Assembly: GCA_013122435.1 (NCBI GenBank) | Contig: WYDT01000030.1 | Location: 19,466-83,465 of the forward strand | Reading direction: 5' to 3' | Length of the DNA stretch: 64,000 nucleotides | From: Chloroflexi bacterium AL-N1 | Lineage (GTDB): Bacteria > Chloroflexota > Chloroflexia > Chloroflexales > Roseiflexaceae | Shown: positions 17,897-26,054 of the stretch, in pieces | How positions within the stretch are numbered: the stretch's first letter is position 1 | Layout: each line of letters opens with the position of its first letter | Notes under the pieces: model-generated | What the model saw: only the letters and a program-made list of their open reading frames with translations | Told to the model about the DNA's origin: nothing | Database searches by the model: none | Made by a program: the position numbers and the translations under genes

Positions 17897-19018
17897 TCAA
17901 GAAACAGGAAGTGATTCTGCGATACGGCGCAGATTGTCCAAGGATAAAGCGTCCGAAGCCAGATGATAAACCATATCGTTCTGTTCCCAGACAAGATTGA
18001 CCCACTGCTCGGTATCGGCCCATCCACCACGTTCATCCCAGGTACCGTGATACCACCAGGCTTGCATACCATTAACCGTTGTCTCGTAGCGCCCGCCAGT
18101 GCCAACCAAAAACGAGATGGGTTGTTCTTCTGTCGCTGGTTCTATAAAAACACCGATTTCTATCATGGATTCCCTGTTTATTTGTGCGTCTTGTTCACTC
18201 ACATCGGCGAAATAGGGGCGGAACATTAACCCTTGTTGCACATCTATCTGAAACTGTGATAGTAGCAGCATACTGTTATCTTGATTACCCCCAATTAAAA
18301 ATGCACCAATACTATTGTTATATGGTAGCAGTGGTTTCCCCCCACCCGCCCAGCTTTGTCCTGACAAGCTGGGAAAGCCCATATGCATCATACTGGCATT
18401 CATAAGTGCAACATCCTGCCAGATATACGTCTGTGGAAGATACGATGGAATCGGGAACTCCCTTTCTTCGGTAAGTGCAAGCTCGCTTCCTGGTTGTGGA
18501 AGTGAAAAACCATTCTGGGTAACCATCGACCAGCGATCTCTGGGTATCGTAAGCCTGAAAACCTCATAACTTGCATCATCAGACTCTTGCAAAGCCGCGT
18601 GGTCAACTTCTAAAACTAATGCCTCTAGTGATGTACGTTGCTCAAATGTAATACCTAGCCAAGCGGCCAATGCCATACGGGTCTCAGGGAGCAGCAATGA
18701 TACTCCCAGTACACACAACAACGCAACAACAAACGCTATTGGTTGTTGCCAGCCCCACAGTCTTGTCAATGACCACAGACGGTGCTTTACTCGTGTAGAG
18801 TGGGCTACAACTTGCTGTTCTTTGTCATCATCTACCAGGCGACGACGCAGAGCTAACCGAAATGTCTCATCAGCTTGCGGGCGTGCCGCACGAAGGGCTT
18901 GGCAAACTACTACTGGTGAGCTTGGATCAGTGATCGGGTCTGTTGGTGTTGCTAACATATCTTCAACACTATCAAGCAATTTCTGATCTTGCTGTGATAA
19001 CTTATTATGTTGGGTCAT
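17897..19018 (-). CDS. Transmembrane anti-sigma factor (probable)
   Basis: The 373-residue protein has a cytosolic N-terminal part (1-95), one membrane helix (about 96-115, IAFVVALLCVLGVSLLL) and a large outer domain (about 120-373) ending in a DNLRRIAESL motif like those of sensor domains of anti-sigma proteins. It overlaps the upstream ECF sigma gene by 4 bases (ATGA), the usual sigma/anti-sigma layout. By analogy the N terminus would hold the sigma factor at the membrane until an outside signal arrives. There is no zinc HxxxCxxC motif. Its identity rests on context and topology. Confidence 0.75.
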   Translation of the reverse strand: MTQHNKLSQQDQKLLDSVEDMLATPTDPITDPSSPVVVCQALRAARPQADETFRLALRRRLVDDDKEQQVVAHSTRVKHRLWSLTRLWGWQQPIAFVVALLCVLGVSLLLPETRMALAAWLGITFEQRTSLEALVLEVDHAALQESDDASYEVFRLTIPRDRWSMVTQNGFSLPQPGSELALTEEREFPIPSYLPQTYIWQDVALMNASMMHMGFPSLSGQSWAGGGKPLLPYNNSIGAFLIGGNQDNSMLLLSQFQIDVQQGLMFRPYFADVSEQDAQINRESMIEIGVFIEPATEEQPISFLVGTGGRYETTVNGMQAWWYHGTWDERGGWADTEQWVNLVWEQNDMVYHLASDALSLDNLRRIAESLPVS

Positions 19019-19593
19019 AGTGTACCTCCATCCAGGACACGATTGAATTCTTCAGTATATTTGCGATGAATTTCTTTGATTCCCCGACAGAGATGCGCTG
19101 CTACTGTACGTTCATCAAGCCCAAGCACTATTGCAATCTCCTTGTTGCGTAATTCCCCAAACAATTTGAGCATTAAAATCTCTTGTTGACGACGTGGGAG
19201 AAGGTGGAGCCATTCCCATACCTGGGAAATGTGCTCTTTTTGCACCAACGCCACTTCTGGGCTATCCATTCCGTTATGGAGATACAACACCGTGTCTAAT
19301 GATAGGTGTGTCTTCTGGTGTTGTGATTGGCGATAAAAATTACATACAAGGTTGTGACAAATACGAAACAACCAAGCAGCAAATGAGGCTTCATGCTGCC
19401 ACACAAAGCTCTCGATTCCAGCAAGCGCCTTTACAAAAGTCTCCGCAACGAGATCCTCTACATCTTGCTTCTGGGCAACACGCACACCTACGTAGGCATA
19501 GATACGTGGAAGGTAGTGATCGTAGATATCCTCAAAGGCAGTGGGGTCACGTGCTGTTCGCGACAACAACTCACGTTCGTGATCGGCATTCAT
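19015..19593 (-). CDS. ECF-type RNA polymerase sigma factor
   Basis: The 192-residue protein has sigma region 2 (about 15-85: DPTAFEDIYDHYLPRIYAYV, DVEDLVAETFVKAL, SFAAWLFRICHNLV) and region 4 (about 125-180: LPRRQQEILMLKLFGELRNKEIAIVLGLDERTV split over the helix-turn-helix). Region 3 is absent, as in all ECF factors. I prefer the ATG at 19593, which has GAGGTG 6 bases before it, over 19611. It is followed by its probable anti-sigma gene with a 4-base overlap. Target promoters are unknown; the operon itself is a likely one. Confidence 0.92.
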   Translation of the reverse strand: MNADHERELLSRTARDPTAFEDIYDHYLPRIYAYVGVRVAQKQDVEDLVAETFVKALAGIESFVWQHEASFAAWLFRICHNLVCNFYRQSQHQKTHLSLDTVLYLHNGMDSPEVALVQKEHISQVWEWLHLLPRRQQEILMLKLFGELRNKEIAIVLGLDERTVAAHLCRGIKEIHRKYTEEFNRVLDGGTL

Positions 19594-19905
19594 ACATATC
19601 ACCTCTGACATATGTCACTAAGGAACACACATAGATTTCATGTACTACAACACGAAACTAGCGAGATTACTGCGTTGATCAACCGCGTAACATGGAGAAA
19701 AGGTATAATCGTACGAGAGATTTTGCTTTGCGCTGCTGTAAAGTAGATATTATTTCGTGAGAAGGGATGTGGTGTCTAAATATAACGTTACAAGGCTAGT
19801 GCCTATGGAATGCCAGAGCCGTGATCCTGCGCGGTACCGTGGCTGCCGCAATTCACAGGAAGTGTGTCAACATTGTAAAACAGGCCATTCTGATCTTCTT
19901 TCACA

Positions 19906-20373
19906 TCACATCTCTTCAAGTGCCAACGTCAGAATCATTTCCACAACCTGTTCAAGCGGCTGTGTGGTGTCGATTTCGTGCGTTGCCCCACCCCGCAACA
20001 ATGGTTCCACGGTCTCCAGATAATGGAGTACCTCGGCACGTTCTTCCGGTCGTTTCCCATACGGATTGTTGGTTCTATGCGTTAAGCGTTCGATAAGTAC
20101 CTCGGCAGGAGCACTCAGGAGGATGATATGACGAAACTCGGAATAAAACTTGCCTTGATTTTCGGCACAGCCACTGACGAAAAGAATAGTTTCCCCACTA
20201 TTTGTTAGATCTTCTTGCAGACGATCTTCGCACCATAGCTGATGACCATCTGCATCGTGCACAGACCAGCCGGGCTCATCCATATCCACTGCGCGGTAGC
20301 CTCTTTCCTGCAGGATACCAATGACACTCGATTTGCCCGTTCCTGACATACCTGTCAGCAGGATATTACGCAT
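19906..20373 (-). CDS. P-loop kinase (shikimate/adenylate kinase-like, AAA_18 type)
   Basis: The 155-residue protein starts with a clear Walker A, GMSGTGKSSV (residues 8-17), and has an Asp in VDMDEPGW (about 33-40) and a lid-like RPEERAE segment near 115. It is a short nucleotide kinase-like fold, similar to dephospho-CoA or gluconate kinase-like proteins often labelled 'AAA family ATPase'. The substrate is unknown. I chose the ATG at 20373 because AAGGTG lies 6 bases before it; a GTG at 20382 is possible. It is transcribed alone. Confidence 0.8.
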   Translation of the reverse strand: MRNILLTGMSGTGKSSVIGILQERGYRAVDMDEPGWSVHDADGHQLWCEDRLQEDLTNSGETILFVSGCAENQGKFYSEFRHIILLSAPAEVLIERLTHRTNNPYGKRPEERAEVLHYLETVEPLLRGGATHEIDTTQPLEQVVEMILTLALEEM

Positions 20374-20607
20374 AACGCACACCTTTGCTTATGGAAGAAC
20401 GAATGTTATGTTAGAGAGTATAGCAAGGATGTGCGGATATGTCTATCGTTCGATCAGACGAATATCAGCGGTATTTCTGTGGATGTGGGCGCAGAACCGG
20501 ACCTAAAACGGCCCTCTACGAGCGTTTTGGCATCTTGCCTTATCACGATCTCAACTACCAAATCCTGTGATGAGATTACAACGCCTCACAGTTATCTAAA
20601 TATGTTA

Positions 20608-21018
20608 TCATTGTGTACGCTGCTTCATCACTGATGGATAGGTCGATTGTTCAAAACCGAGTCGTTCATAAAAGGGTATACGCTCTTCAACACAAAACAG
20701 GAGTACCTCTTCAACATGCTTTAGACGACCTAATACATGTCCCATCATTGCCTGCCCAATCCCCTGACCACGTAACGTTTGCTCAACAATAACATCTTCA
20801 ACCATAGCACGATAACAGTCATCGGTCAGGACCCGTGCAAATCCCACCAGATAATCATCGTGCCACGCTCCCAAAAAGATAGGTGTGGCTTTTAGCATCA
20901 CTTCGATGTCTGCGACAGTGCGGGTCGCTGCCCATGTTGTTTGTTGGAACAGCCCCCGGAGTTGCTGTAATGGGATGCTGCGTGTGAAGGAATAGGTAAT
21001 GTGCGGGGTTGGAGTCAT
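20608..21018 (-). CDS. GNAT family N-acetyltransferase
   Basis: The 136-residue protein has the GNAT core: a beta strand with YLVGFARVLTDD, the acetyl-CoA loop EQTLRGQGIGQAMM (about residues 80-93) and the late IPFYERLGFE motif (about 114-123). It is the short type related to YhhY/YjaB-like acetyltransferases that act on small amines or amino acids. The substrate is unknown. A TAGGAT site precedes the ATG. It is downstream of the degraded gene fragments at 21053-21414 on the same strand. Confidence 0.87.
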   Translation of the reverse strand: MTPTPHITYSFTRSIPLQQLRGLFQQTTWAATRTVADIEVMLKATPIFLGAWHDDYLVGFARVLTDDCYRAMVEDVIVEQTLRGQGIGQAMMGHVLGRLKHVEEVLLFCVEERIPFYERLGFEQSTYPSVMKQRTQ

Positions 21019-21052
21019 AGGTTATCCTACTGATGTTTTATAGTTCAACTGA

Positions 21053-21310
21053 CTACGATTCAATCCATCTGCGAAATTCATCAATACTCTCTGCATCATT
21101 GGCATTATAGGTCTGAGCAATGGCTTGCGGGCTCAGGCTTTCACGATCAAACAAAAGAACAGGGACTTTGCGATTGAAATGTGTCAGGATTACAGGCTGT
21201 AATTGTCTGGCAACCTGCACGCACAGATCATCGAATTGGTCACAAATCTGGTTACCCTTTCTTTCATACCTTTGAGGGTCAGTTTCACACCTCCGATGAA
21301 CAGTCCATTA
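21053..21310 (-). pseudogene. C-terminal fragment of an unrecognised protein
   Basis: An open frame with no start codon of its own runs from about 21310 to the TAG at 21053. It encodes about 85 residues, with ILTHFNRKVPVLLFDRES in the middle and NANDAESIDEFRRWIES at the end, which look like real protein. The N-terminal part is missing. The dihydrofolate-reductase-like fragment overlaps its upstream edge in another frame, so this is probably the tail of a gene cut by recombination. Confidence 0.5.
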
Positions 21311-21414
21311 CCCGATTCTTGCTTGAGCTATTGAACAGCCTCCCCCAGATCCCCGCGCACGAGCTTGGTGTTCCAATCGACCCGCTCCAAGGTGCTCAAC
21401 ACGTCGCATTTATA
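21274..21414 (-). pseudogene. Fragment of a RibD-C/dihydrofolate reductase family protein
   Basis: Reading on the minus strand gives TLERVDWNTKLVRGDLGEAV, then a TAG stop (21328-21330), then LKQESGNGLFIGGVKLTL. This is the familiar middle of the small reductase family related to RibD-C (YyaP-like), usually followed by a 'DEYE' segment that is absent here. The start, the end and the frame are all broken. It lies directly beyond the leftmost attC-like site, where the next cassette gene would be expected. Confidence 0.65.
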
Positions 21415-21442
21415 TCATCCTGAAGCAGGCTGACGGCCCGCG

Positions 21443-21526
21443 CCTTAACCACGCAAGCCGTACTAATAACGACGCTTTCACCTTTATCAATTGCGGCGAA
21501 GCGTTGGCTACAGGCGATTGTTGGGT
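21443..21526 (-). other. attC-like site 4 (leftmost)
   Basis: On the minus strand the site opens with ACCCAAC (21520-21526) and closes with GTTAAGG (21443-21449). That is a match to RYYYAAC and a one-base departure from GTTRRRY. It is 84 bp long, with AACGC-type boxes inside. It lies 33 bases after the stop of the DUF1905-like gene. Confidence 0.6.
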
Positions 21527-21558
21527 GGCCTTTTATTTACAGAGAGTTAAGGTTTAAT

Positions 21559-21735
21559 TTATCTGTTATTGTTTAGTTTTTTCGACAATCTTTGAGATTC
21601 GCCGTTGACGATTTTCTGGATAATCTCTTTGGGGACTTCTATACCTGCGATGTCCTTGCCACCTTTCAGAATTATGGTGCGGAAGGTTATCGGAGTCGAT
21701 TTCTTTGACTTGGCTTGTGAAGTTTCTTTTTTCAT
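21559..21735 (-). CDS. Short DUF1905-like protein, probably truncated
   Basis: This 58-residue frame has GGAGAATCAG before its ATG, which overlaps the stop of the sigma gene (ATGA). The sequence TFRTIILKGGKDIAGIEVP matches the opening strand of DUF1905 proteins (FR..I..GGK...GIEVP), which normally run to 90 residues or more. Here the protein ends soon after in SKKLNNNR. It is either a truncated remnant or a minimal form. It is the last gene before the attC-like site at 21443-21526. Confidence 0.55.
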   Translation of the reverse strand: MKKETSQAKSKKSTPITFRTIILKGGKDIAGIEVPKEIIQKIVNGESQRLSKKLNNNR

Positions 21736-23006
21736 TCTGATTCTCCTTCTGTCATCGCAACAGCGCGTTCGAGAAGTAGTTCACGCTCACGCGTATTTCG
21801 AGTAAGAGCAGCCGCGCGTTTGAATTCTACGCAAGCTTCGCTGAAGCGCCCAAGTTTGGCCAGAAGGTCAGCGTGCACACTTGGCAAAAGGTGATAAGAC
21901 TTGAGCGACGGTTCTAATAGCAGTTCATTAATAATCTCTAGACCGTCCGCTGGACCGAACGCCATTGAGACTGCAACGGCACGATTTAACTGCACAATGG
22001 GCGATGGCGCGAGTTGGACTAGTGCAGCATATAGCGCAGCGATGCGCTCCCAATTGGTATCTTCTGGAGCACGTGCCTGGGCGTGGCAAGCGGCAATTGC
22101 GGCTTGTAATCTGTAGGGGCCAAGCGCACCACCGACCGATTCAGCGCGGATAAGTGCTTCGAAACCACGCCGAATAAGAAGTAGATCCCAGCGTCCACGA
22201 TTTTGTTCAAGCAACGGAATCGGTTCTCCTGAAGGGCCGATCCTAGCACGTGAACGTGATGCTTGAATTTCCATTAACGCAACGATTCCATGCACTTCTG
22301 GTTCATCCGAAATAAGTTCTGCCAGAATACGCCCGAGACGCAATGCATCTTCACACAGCGCGGGGCGCATCAAGTCATCGCCAGAAGTTGCGGAATATCC
22401 CTCATTAAAAATCAAATAAATGACTTCAAGTACTGATGAGAGACGGGCAAGACGCTCGCTTTTTACTGGGACCTCGAACGGGATATGGGCTTTGGAGAGA
22501 GTTCGCTTCGCCCGAACAATCCTTTGTGCAATCGTTGGCTCTGGAACGAGAAAGGCGCGGGCGATCTCATCTGTTGTTAGTCCGCCGAGCAGTCGTAGGG
22601 TCAGCGCGAGGCGTGCTTCTTTTGAAAGAACAGGATGACAGGAGATAAAAATAAGTCGCAGGAGATCGTCGCCGACCTCGTCTGCGTCGACACCAGGTTC
22701 TGGACTCCCCATTTCCTGTTGAAGCTCAATCTCGCGGCCAATCTCCTCGTACTTGCATTTGAGGCGCACATTTCGACGAATCGAATCAATCGCATGATGT
22801 TTTGCGGTTGTCATCAGCCAAGCGCCAGGTTTATCTGGAATACCTGATTGAGGCCATTGTTCAAGCGCGGCAACTAAAGCGCCTTGTGCATGGTCTTCCG
22901 CCAACCCAACATCGCCGACGATACGCGTAAGACTCGCAATGAGTTTGGCGGATTCAATCCGCCAGACTGCCTCAATTGCGCGATGGACATCGAATTTCGT
23001 TGTCAT
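21732..23006 (-). CDS. ECF42-type RNA polymerase sigma factor with long C-terminal extension
   Basis: The 424-residue protein has sigma regions 2 and 4 in the first 190 residues (AWLMTTAKHHAIDSIRR; LTLRLLGGLTTDEIARAFLV) and a 230-residue helical extension with LIFNEGY and a TPR-like end. This is the hallmark of the ECF42 group, which travels with DGPF/YCII-domain proteins. Its partner gene lies just upstream with a 20-base gap. The extension is thought to control the sigma factor in place of an anti-sigma protein. The start at 23006 (MTTKFDVHRA) follows the upstream stop; an in-frame start at 23069 would overlap the DGPF gene. Confidence 0.9.
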   Translation of the reverse strand: MTTKFDVHRAIEAVWRIESAKLIASLTRIVGDVGLAEDHAQGALVAALEQWPQSGIPDKPGAWLMTTAKHHAIDSIRRNVRLKCKYEEIGREIELQQEMGSPEPGVDADEVGDDLLRLIFISCHPVLSKEARLALTLRLLGGLTTDEIARAFLVPEPTIAQRIVRAKRTLSKAHIPFEVPVKSERLARLSSVLEVIYLIFNEGYSATSGDDLMRPALCEDALRLGRILAELISDEPEVHGIVALMEIQASRSRARIGPSGEPIPLLEQNRGRWDLLLIRRGFEALIRAESVGGALGPYRLQAAIAACHAQARAPEDTNWERIAALYAALVQLAPSPIVQLNRAVAVSMAFGPADGLEIINELLLEPSLKSYHLLPSVHADLLAKLGRFSEACVEFKRAAALTRNTRERELLLERAVAMTEGESE

Positions 23007-23025
23007 TAGCGACCAACCTGTAACG

Positions 23026-23361
23026 TCAGGAGCTAAAAACCTCATAAATCTCGCCTTGACCGTCGCCAACTATCTGCCAGAAGCGTTTTGACCATTCGAT
23101 CGCCTCTTCCTTAGATTTCGCTTCGATCAATGCAAAACCAACGACTGCTTCTTTTGCTTCTGCAAACGGCCCATCAGTGATGGTAATTTTGCCGCTTGAA
23201 GATTTAATCCGTGTTGGGTTCGGCGAGAGTCCGCCAGTTGCCAACATGACGCCCGCTTTGGTCATCTCTTCGATCAATTTGCCCATCTGAACAAACATCT
23301 CAGGGCTGAGGGGAGTGACTGTTACATTCGTATCATCTTTGGTCATCAACATGTATCTCAT
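23026..23361 (-). CDS. DGPF (YCII-related) domain protein
   Basis: The 111-residue protein has the family hallmark TDGPFAEAKE in its middle, an MRYMLM opening strand and a GFALIEAKSKEEAIEW second half. These ferredoxin-like proteins are coded beside ECF42 sigma factors and are thought to take part in that signalling system; their biochemical role is not settled. It is the third gene of a tight five-gene run (17 bases after the DUF1801 gene, 20 before the sigma gene). Confidence 0.92.
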   Translation of the reverse strand: MRYMLMTKDDTNVTVTPLSPEMFVQMGKLIEEMTKAGVMLATGGLSPNPTRIKSSSGKITITDGPFAEAKEAVVGFALIEAKSKEEAIEWSKRFWQIVGDGQGEIYEVFSS

Positions 23362-23378
23362 TTTAAATCTCCTTATGA

Positions 23379-23777
23379 CTACTTCTTTTGATTGTTAGCT
23401 GTATTATAGTCAACAGCGGCACGAACAAGTTCTTTCAAAGCAGGCTCGTTAAGATCACTGTCTTCGTCGAAATCAATGGCGCGAGTTGCCTTCGCTTCAA
23501 GCCCAGCGTTGAATAGATTTTTCGGATCCTTCAACGAAGCGCCCTTGAAAAAGTTAATCTTTACATGATCTTTGAAAGCGCTAACGCTACAAACAAGCCC
23601 GTTCTGAGTCCAAACTGCTGTATCCCATTTCCATTCTTCCGTGATTTCAGGGGCGGCTTCCAGAATTAACTTGTGCAATTGTGCTAGTTTTTTGCCACGC
23701 CAGTCGTTCAGCTCCGCTATTTGGTTGGTAATACGTTGAGAGGCATTCATGCCAGCTTTTGATTCTACTTTTTTCAT
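23379..23777 (-). CDS. DUF1801 (YdhG-like) protein
   Basis: The 132-residue protein has the DUF1801 core: LHKLILEAAPEITEEWKWD, then AVWTQNGLVCSVSAFKDHV and INFFKGASLKDP. It is an iron-chaperone-like (frataxin-like) fold in structural terms, with no proven role. An AGGAG-type site precedes the ATG. It lies 14 bases after the DUF998 gene in the five-gene cassette. The family is common in small mobile stress-type operons with DGPF proteins. Confidence 0.88.
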   Translation of the reverse strand: MKKVESKAGMNASQRITNQIAELNDWRGKKLAQLHKLILEAAPEITEEWKWDTAVWTQNGLVCSVSAFKDHVKINFFKGASLKDPKNLFNAGLEAKATRAIDFDEDSDLNEPALKELVRAAVDYNTANNQKK

Positions 23778-23791
23778 GATTATCTCCTTGT

Positions 23792-24466
23792 TTATTGAAG
23801 CTCAGCCATCAGCCGTTTTGACAAGGCTGAGATCCAAGTCCATGAAAGCACTACTCCAATCCAGAAGCCAAGTAAAGTCCAGATGCTACCTGACCCTGAG
23901 GCGATTCCGAAGAAGCCTGCGAAGAAGACAATGCCTGTTATTAAGGAGTATGCCGCCCAGCCTTTTTGGTGAAGGGTGGAAAATCGGTGGGCAAAGACGA
24001 AACACGCCGCGATGAGCGCAAGAAACCCTACGCCGCCCGTCATAAAGTGGAGCATCCCATGTTTGCTAATGGTCATGGCATCTGCAGGAGTACCTACAGG
24101 GAAGCCCATCGCGGGGTCGGCTTTGAAGATGCCTGCGCCGATCAAGCTCAACCCATAGACACCAATGAGCAAGGGGCCCCAGGTCTTGCCTATGCCATCA
24201 TGCAGTGCCTGTCGCAGCCCGATTGCTCCAGCGATGACCAGTAGCCCGCTGACTAGGGAGTTGGTCACCTGGGTCCACCCGAGATCACCGTTGCTCAACA
24301 GGCTAAGAGGATGGCGTGTAATGTCAAACCCTGGGCGGGTGAGGGCTTGAACCAAGCCCACGATAAGGAACATGGATCCAGCGATCATGCCACAAGCCAG
24401 CAGTACCTTTGTCATCTTCATTGAAGACGCGCTTGTTATACCATCGTTTGAAATTACTTTTTGCAA
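23792..24466 (-). CDS. DUF998 integral membrane protein
   Basis: The 224-residue protein has about six membrane helices (from VLLACGMIAGSMFLIVGLV near residue 20 to LLGFWIGVVLSWTWI near 200). The segment RPGFDITRHPLSLLSNGDLGW is diagnostic of DUF998 proteins. It starts at TTG 24466, with AAGGAG 5 bases before it. It is the first gene of the five-gene cassette, 157 bases after the attC-like site at 24623-24751. Its function is unknown. Confidence 0.88.
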   Translation of the reverse strand: MQKVISNDGITSASSMKMTKVLLACGMIAGSMFLIVGLVQALTRPGFDITRHPLSLLSNGDLGWTQVTNSLVSGLLVIAGAIGLRQALHDGIGKTWGPLLIGVYGLSLIGAGIFKADPAMGFPVGTPADAMTISKHGMLHFMTGGVGFLALIAACFVFAHRFSTLHQKGWAAYSLITGIVFFAGFFGIASGSGSIWTLLGFWIGVVLSWTWISALSKRLMAELQ

Positions 24467-24622
24467 ATTGTCTCCTTATGCTTTGAGTTTTGAGCGAGTC
24501 TTTTGGATTATTGAATTTCGCTCTACTAATATGTCGAACAAGAGATAGCAAAATTGACATTTTCAACCTGGTTTTTTTATATTGCCCAATGAGTTTTCAC
24601 TGAATTAACCCGGACCGTAGCC

Positions 24623-24751
24623 GCCTAACAGTGTGCGTTACTTGCGTGTGGGCGGGCATGGACAAGGCTTGAGAGCAGAAAAAACTCGAAGCCAGAAAAA
24701 TGCTTATAAGCCGCGCAGACTCCCGCACGTCAGGTGCCCGCTGTGTTAGAC
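24623..24751 (-). other. attC-like site 3
   Basis: On the minus strand it begins with GTCTAAC (24745-24751) and ends with GTTAGGC (24623-24629), both exact matches to the integron consensus. Internal boxes (GCGGGCAC...GTGCGGG against GCGTGTGGGCGGGC) are partly complementary. It is 129 bp long. The stop codon of the upstream gene (TAA, 24746-24748) lies inside the first box, as is common in cassettes. Confidence 0.75.
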
Positions 24752-25327
24752 CGCTTTTTTGCCAAAGAACCGATTCTGTAATGGGTCATTCACCCTTATG
24801 ATTCCAAGAGCATGAGTAATTGCAGGAAACATCCTTGCGGCAGATGCTTTTAGGTCACTCAGATTTGTAGGTTCGTTAGGCAATTTATTTCCTTTATCGA
24901 TGGTAATGGTTTGCGTATTCTTGAATACGTCGTGTTCAAAAACCAGTTTCCTGCTGAGGTTTCCGTTCTGATAATATGCAAACTCGAATGACTCGTCAAT
25001 ATCACCAATGGAACATCGAAAGACATCATAACGCTTACTATATTTTTCGATTACTTCGGCTGTTTTAGGGCTGTGCCAAAGGGTATATCGGTAGTCATCG
25101 GCAATATGAGTCCATTCGGTATCACGCGCAAATACTACATGCCAACCAGATGCAGGCACTGGTGGGAGCATTTTTTGATAATCTTGTAGCCCCAATGCTT
25201 TCATAATATCTTCATCCGAAAGTTTGTTGTAACTTCGTATAAACATCATAAAAGGCGTATGCAAGAAGCCCCATTTTAGAAATGGATAATAAGGATGGGC
25301 GTTATTATTACCGTCATCATGCGACAT
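24746..25327 (-). CDS. Cassette gene, unknown function
   Basis: The 193-residue soluble protein has an N terminus with aromatic-rich HPYYPFLKWGFLHTPF and a middle with WHVVFARDTEWTHIADDYRYTLWHS, and no signal peptide. I do not recognise the family. It starts 35 bases after one attC-like site and its stop codon overlaps the next, so it forms a classic one-gene cassette. A role in a conditional trait is likely only by analogy with other cassette genes. Confidence 0.75.
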   Translation of the reverse strand: MSHDDGNNNAHPYYPFLKWGFLHTPFMMFIRSYNKLSDEDIMKALGLQDYQKMLPPVPASGWHVVFARDTEWTHIADDYRYTLWHSPKTAEVIEKYSKRYDVFRCSIGDIDESFEFAYYQNGNLSRKLVFEHDVFKNTQTITIDKGNKLPNEPTNLSDLKASAARMFPAITHALGIIRVNDPLQNRFFGKKAV

Positions 25328-25361
25328 TTCGATTAATCACTCAAGTATTACTTCTTTAGCG

Positions 25362-25452
25362 GGCTAACGGAATCTGTCAGGGGTGCGAGGAACAATTTAA
25401 AGCGCCAACCCGTCGAGTGGTTCGAGCATCCCTCTGCACGGGCGTGTTAGAT
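25362..25452 (-). other. attC-like site 2
   Basis: On the minus strand it begins with ATCTAAC (25446-25452) and ends with GTTAGCC (25362-25368). The arms are clearly complementary further in: CAGGGGTGCGAGGAAC on one side matches GAGGGATGCTCGAAC on the other. It is 91 bp long, the best hairpin of the four. About 210 non-coding bases lie between it and the gene before it. Confidence 0.75.
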
Positions 25453-25661
25453 CACAGCCAAGAACCTACATAAATTGCACGCTAAAGACCGATCGCCTAT
25501 ACTCAGCAGAAGGCACTCCTAAAATATAGCCAGAGCCACACCAAAACCCAGCAAATGCAACAATAACTTAAGAAGCCTCAGCAACCCACAACCAAAATGG
25601 TACAGCAATGACAACTCAGGATGGCAGCGCTCTAACCATACATGTGATGCTCGGGGCGGGG
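25453..25661 (-). other. Non-coding tail of the monooxygenase cassette
   Basis: About 210 bases with no start-to-stop frame that I can support. One frame on the minus strand encodes a Leu-rich stretch but lacks a start codon. It belongs to the cassette by position. Confidence 0.4.
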
Positions 25662-26012
25662 CTAAGCATCTGGCGCAAGAATCACAGCGCTAACTTCATA
25701 CGGATGATATTGCGGCTGACCGAGCTCGAATCCGCGCGCCATGTTTGGCGCTTTACCGGCGGCGACAAGTCCGCCGGCGGCAGCTAACGCATCGGCGCTC
25801 TCCCATTGGGCATAGACCAAGACGTCATTGCTATCGAGACTGCGCTGTATTGAGGCCGCGATAAATCCCGGCTGGATGGCCATCTCATCTGAAATTCCCG
25901 CAGTCAAGACCTCCACGAGTTCTTGCTGATCCTCGGGTTTTGGTAAGAAGCGGTTGATGACTGTGAAGGGAACGTTCTTGGTTATCTCAAGCTTGGTGTT
26001 TTTATCCGACAT
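25662..26012 (-). CDS. Antibiotic biosynthesis monooxygenase (ABM) domain protein
   Basis: The 116-residue protein has the ferredoxin-like ABM fold pattern: TVINRFLPKPEDQQELVEVL, then QPGFIAASIQRSLDSNDVLVYAQWES, where the GF...W spacing is typical. The family includes cofactor-free monooxygenases and heme-degrading enzymes, but most members are uncharacterised. It is a cassette gene, starting 43 bases after the attC-like site at 26055-26216. A GGATGTCATG context places the ATG well. Confidence 0.85.
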   Translation of the reverse strand: MSDKNTKLEITKNVPFTVINRFLPKPEDQQELVEVLTAGISDEMAIQPGFIAASIQRSLDSNDVLVYAQWESADALAAAGGLVAAGKAPNMARGFELGQPQYHPYEVSAVILAPDA

Positions 26013-26054
26013 GACATCCTCCAGTCAAAGTGATAGAGAAGCTTCTCTTGTAGC

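Noticed and set aside
21181..21423. 80-codon plus-strand frame
   Set aside because: The minus strand here matches a known reductase family fragment, so this is its shadow.
25453..25661. Leu-rich small membrane peptide on the minus strand
   Set aside because: It has no start codon or ribosome site, and the composition alone is not enough.
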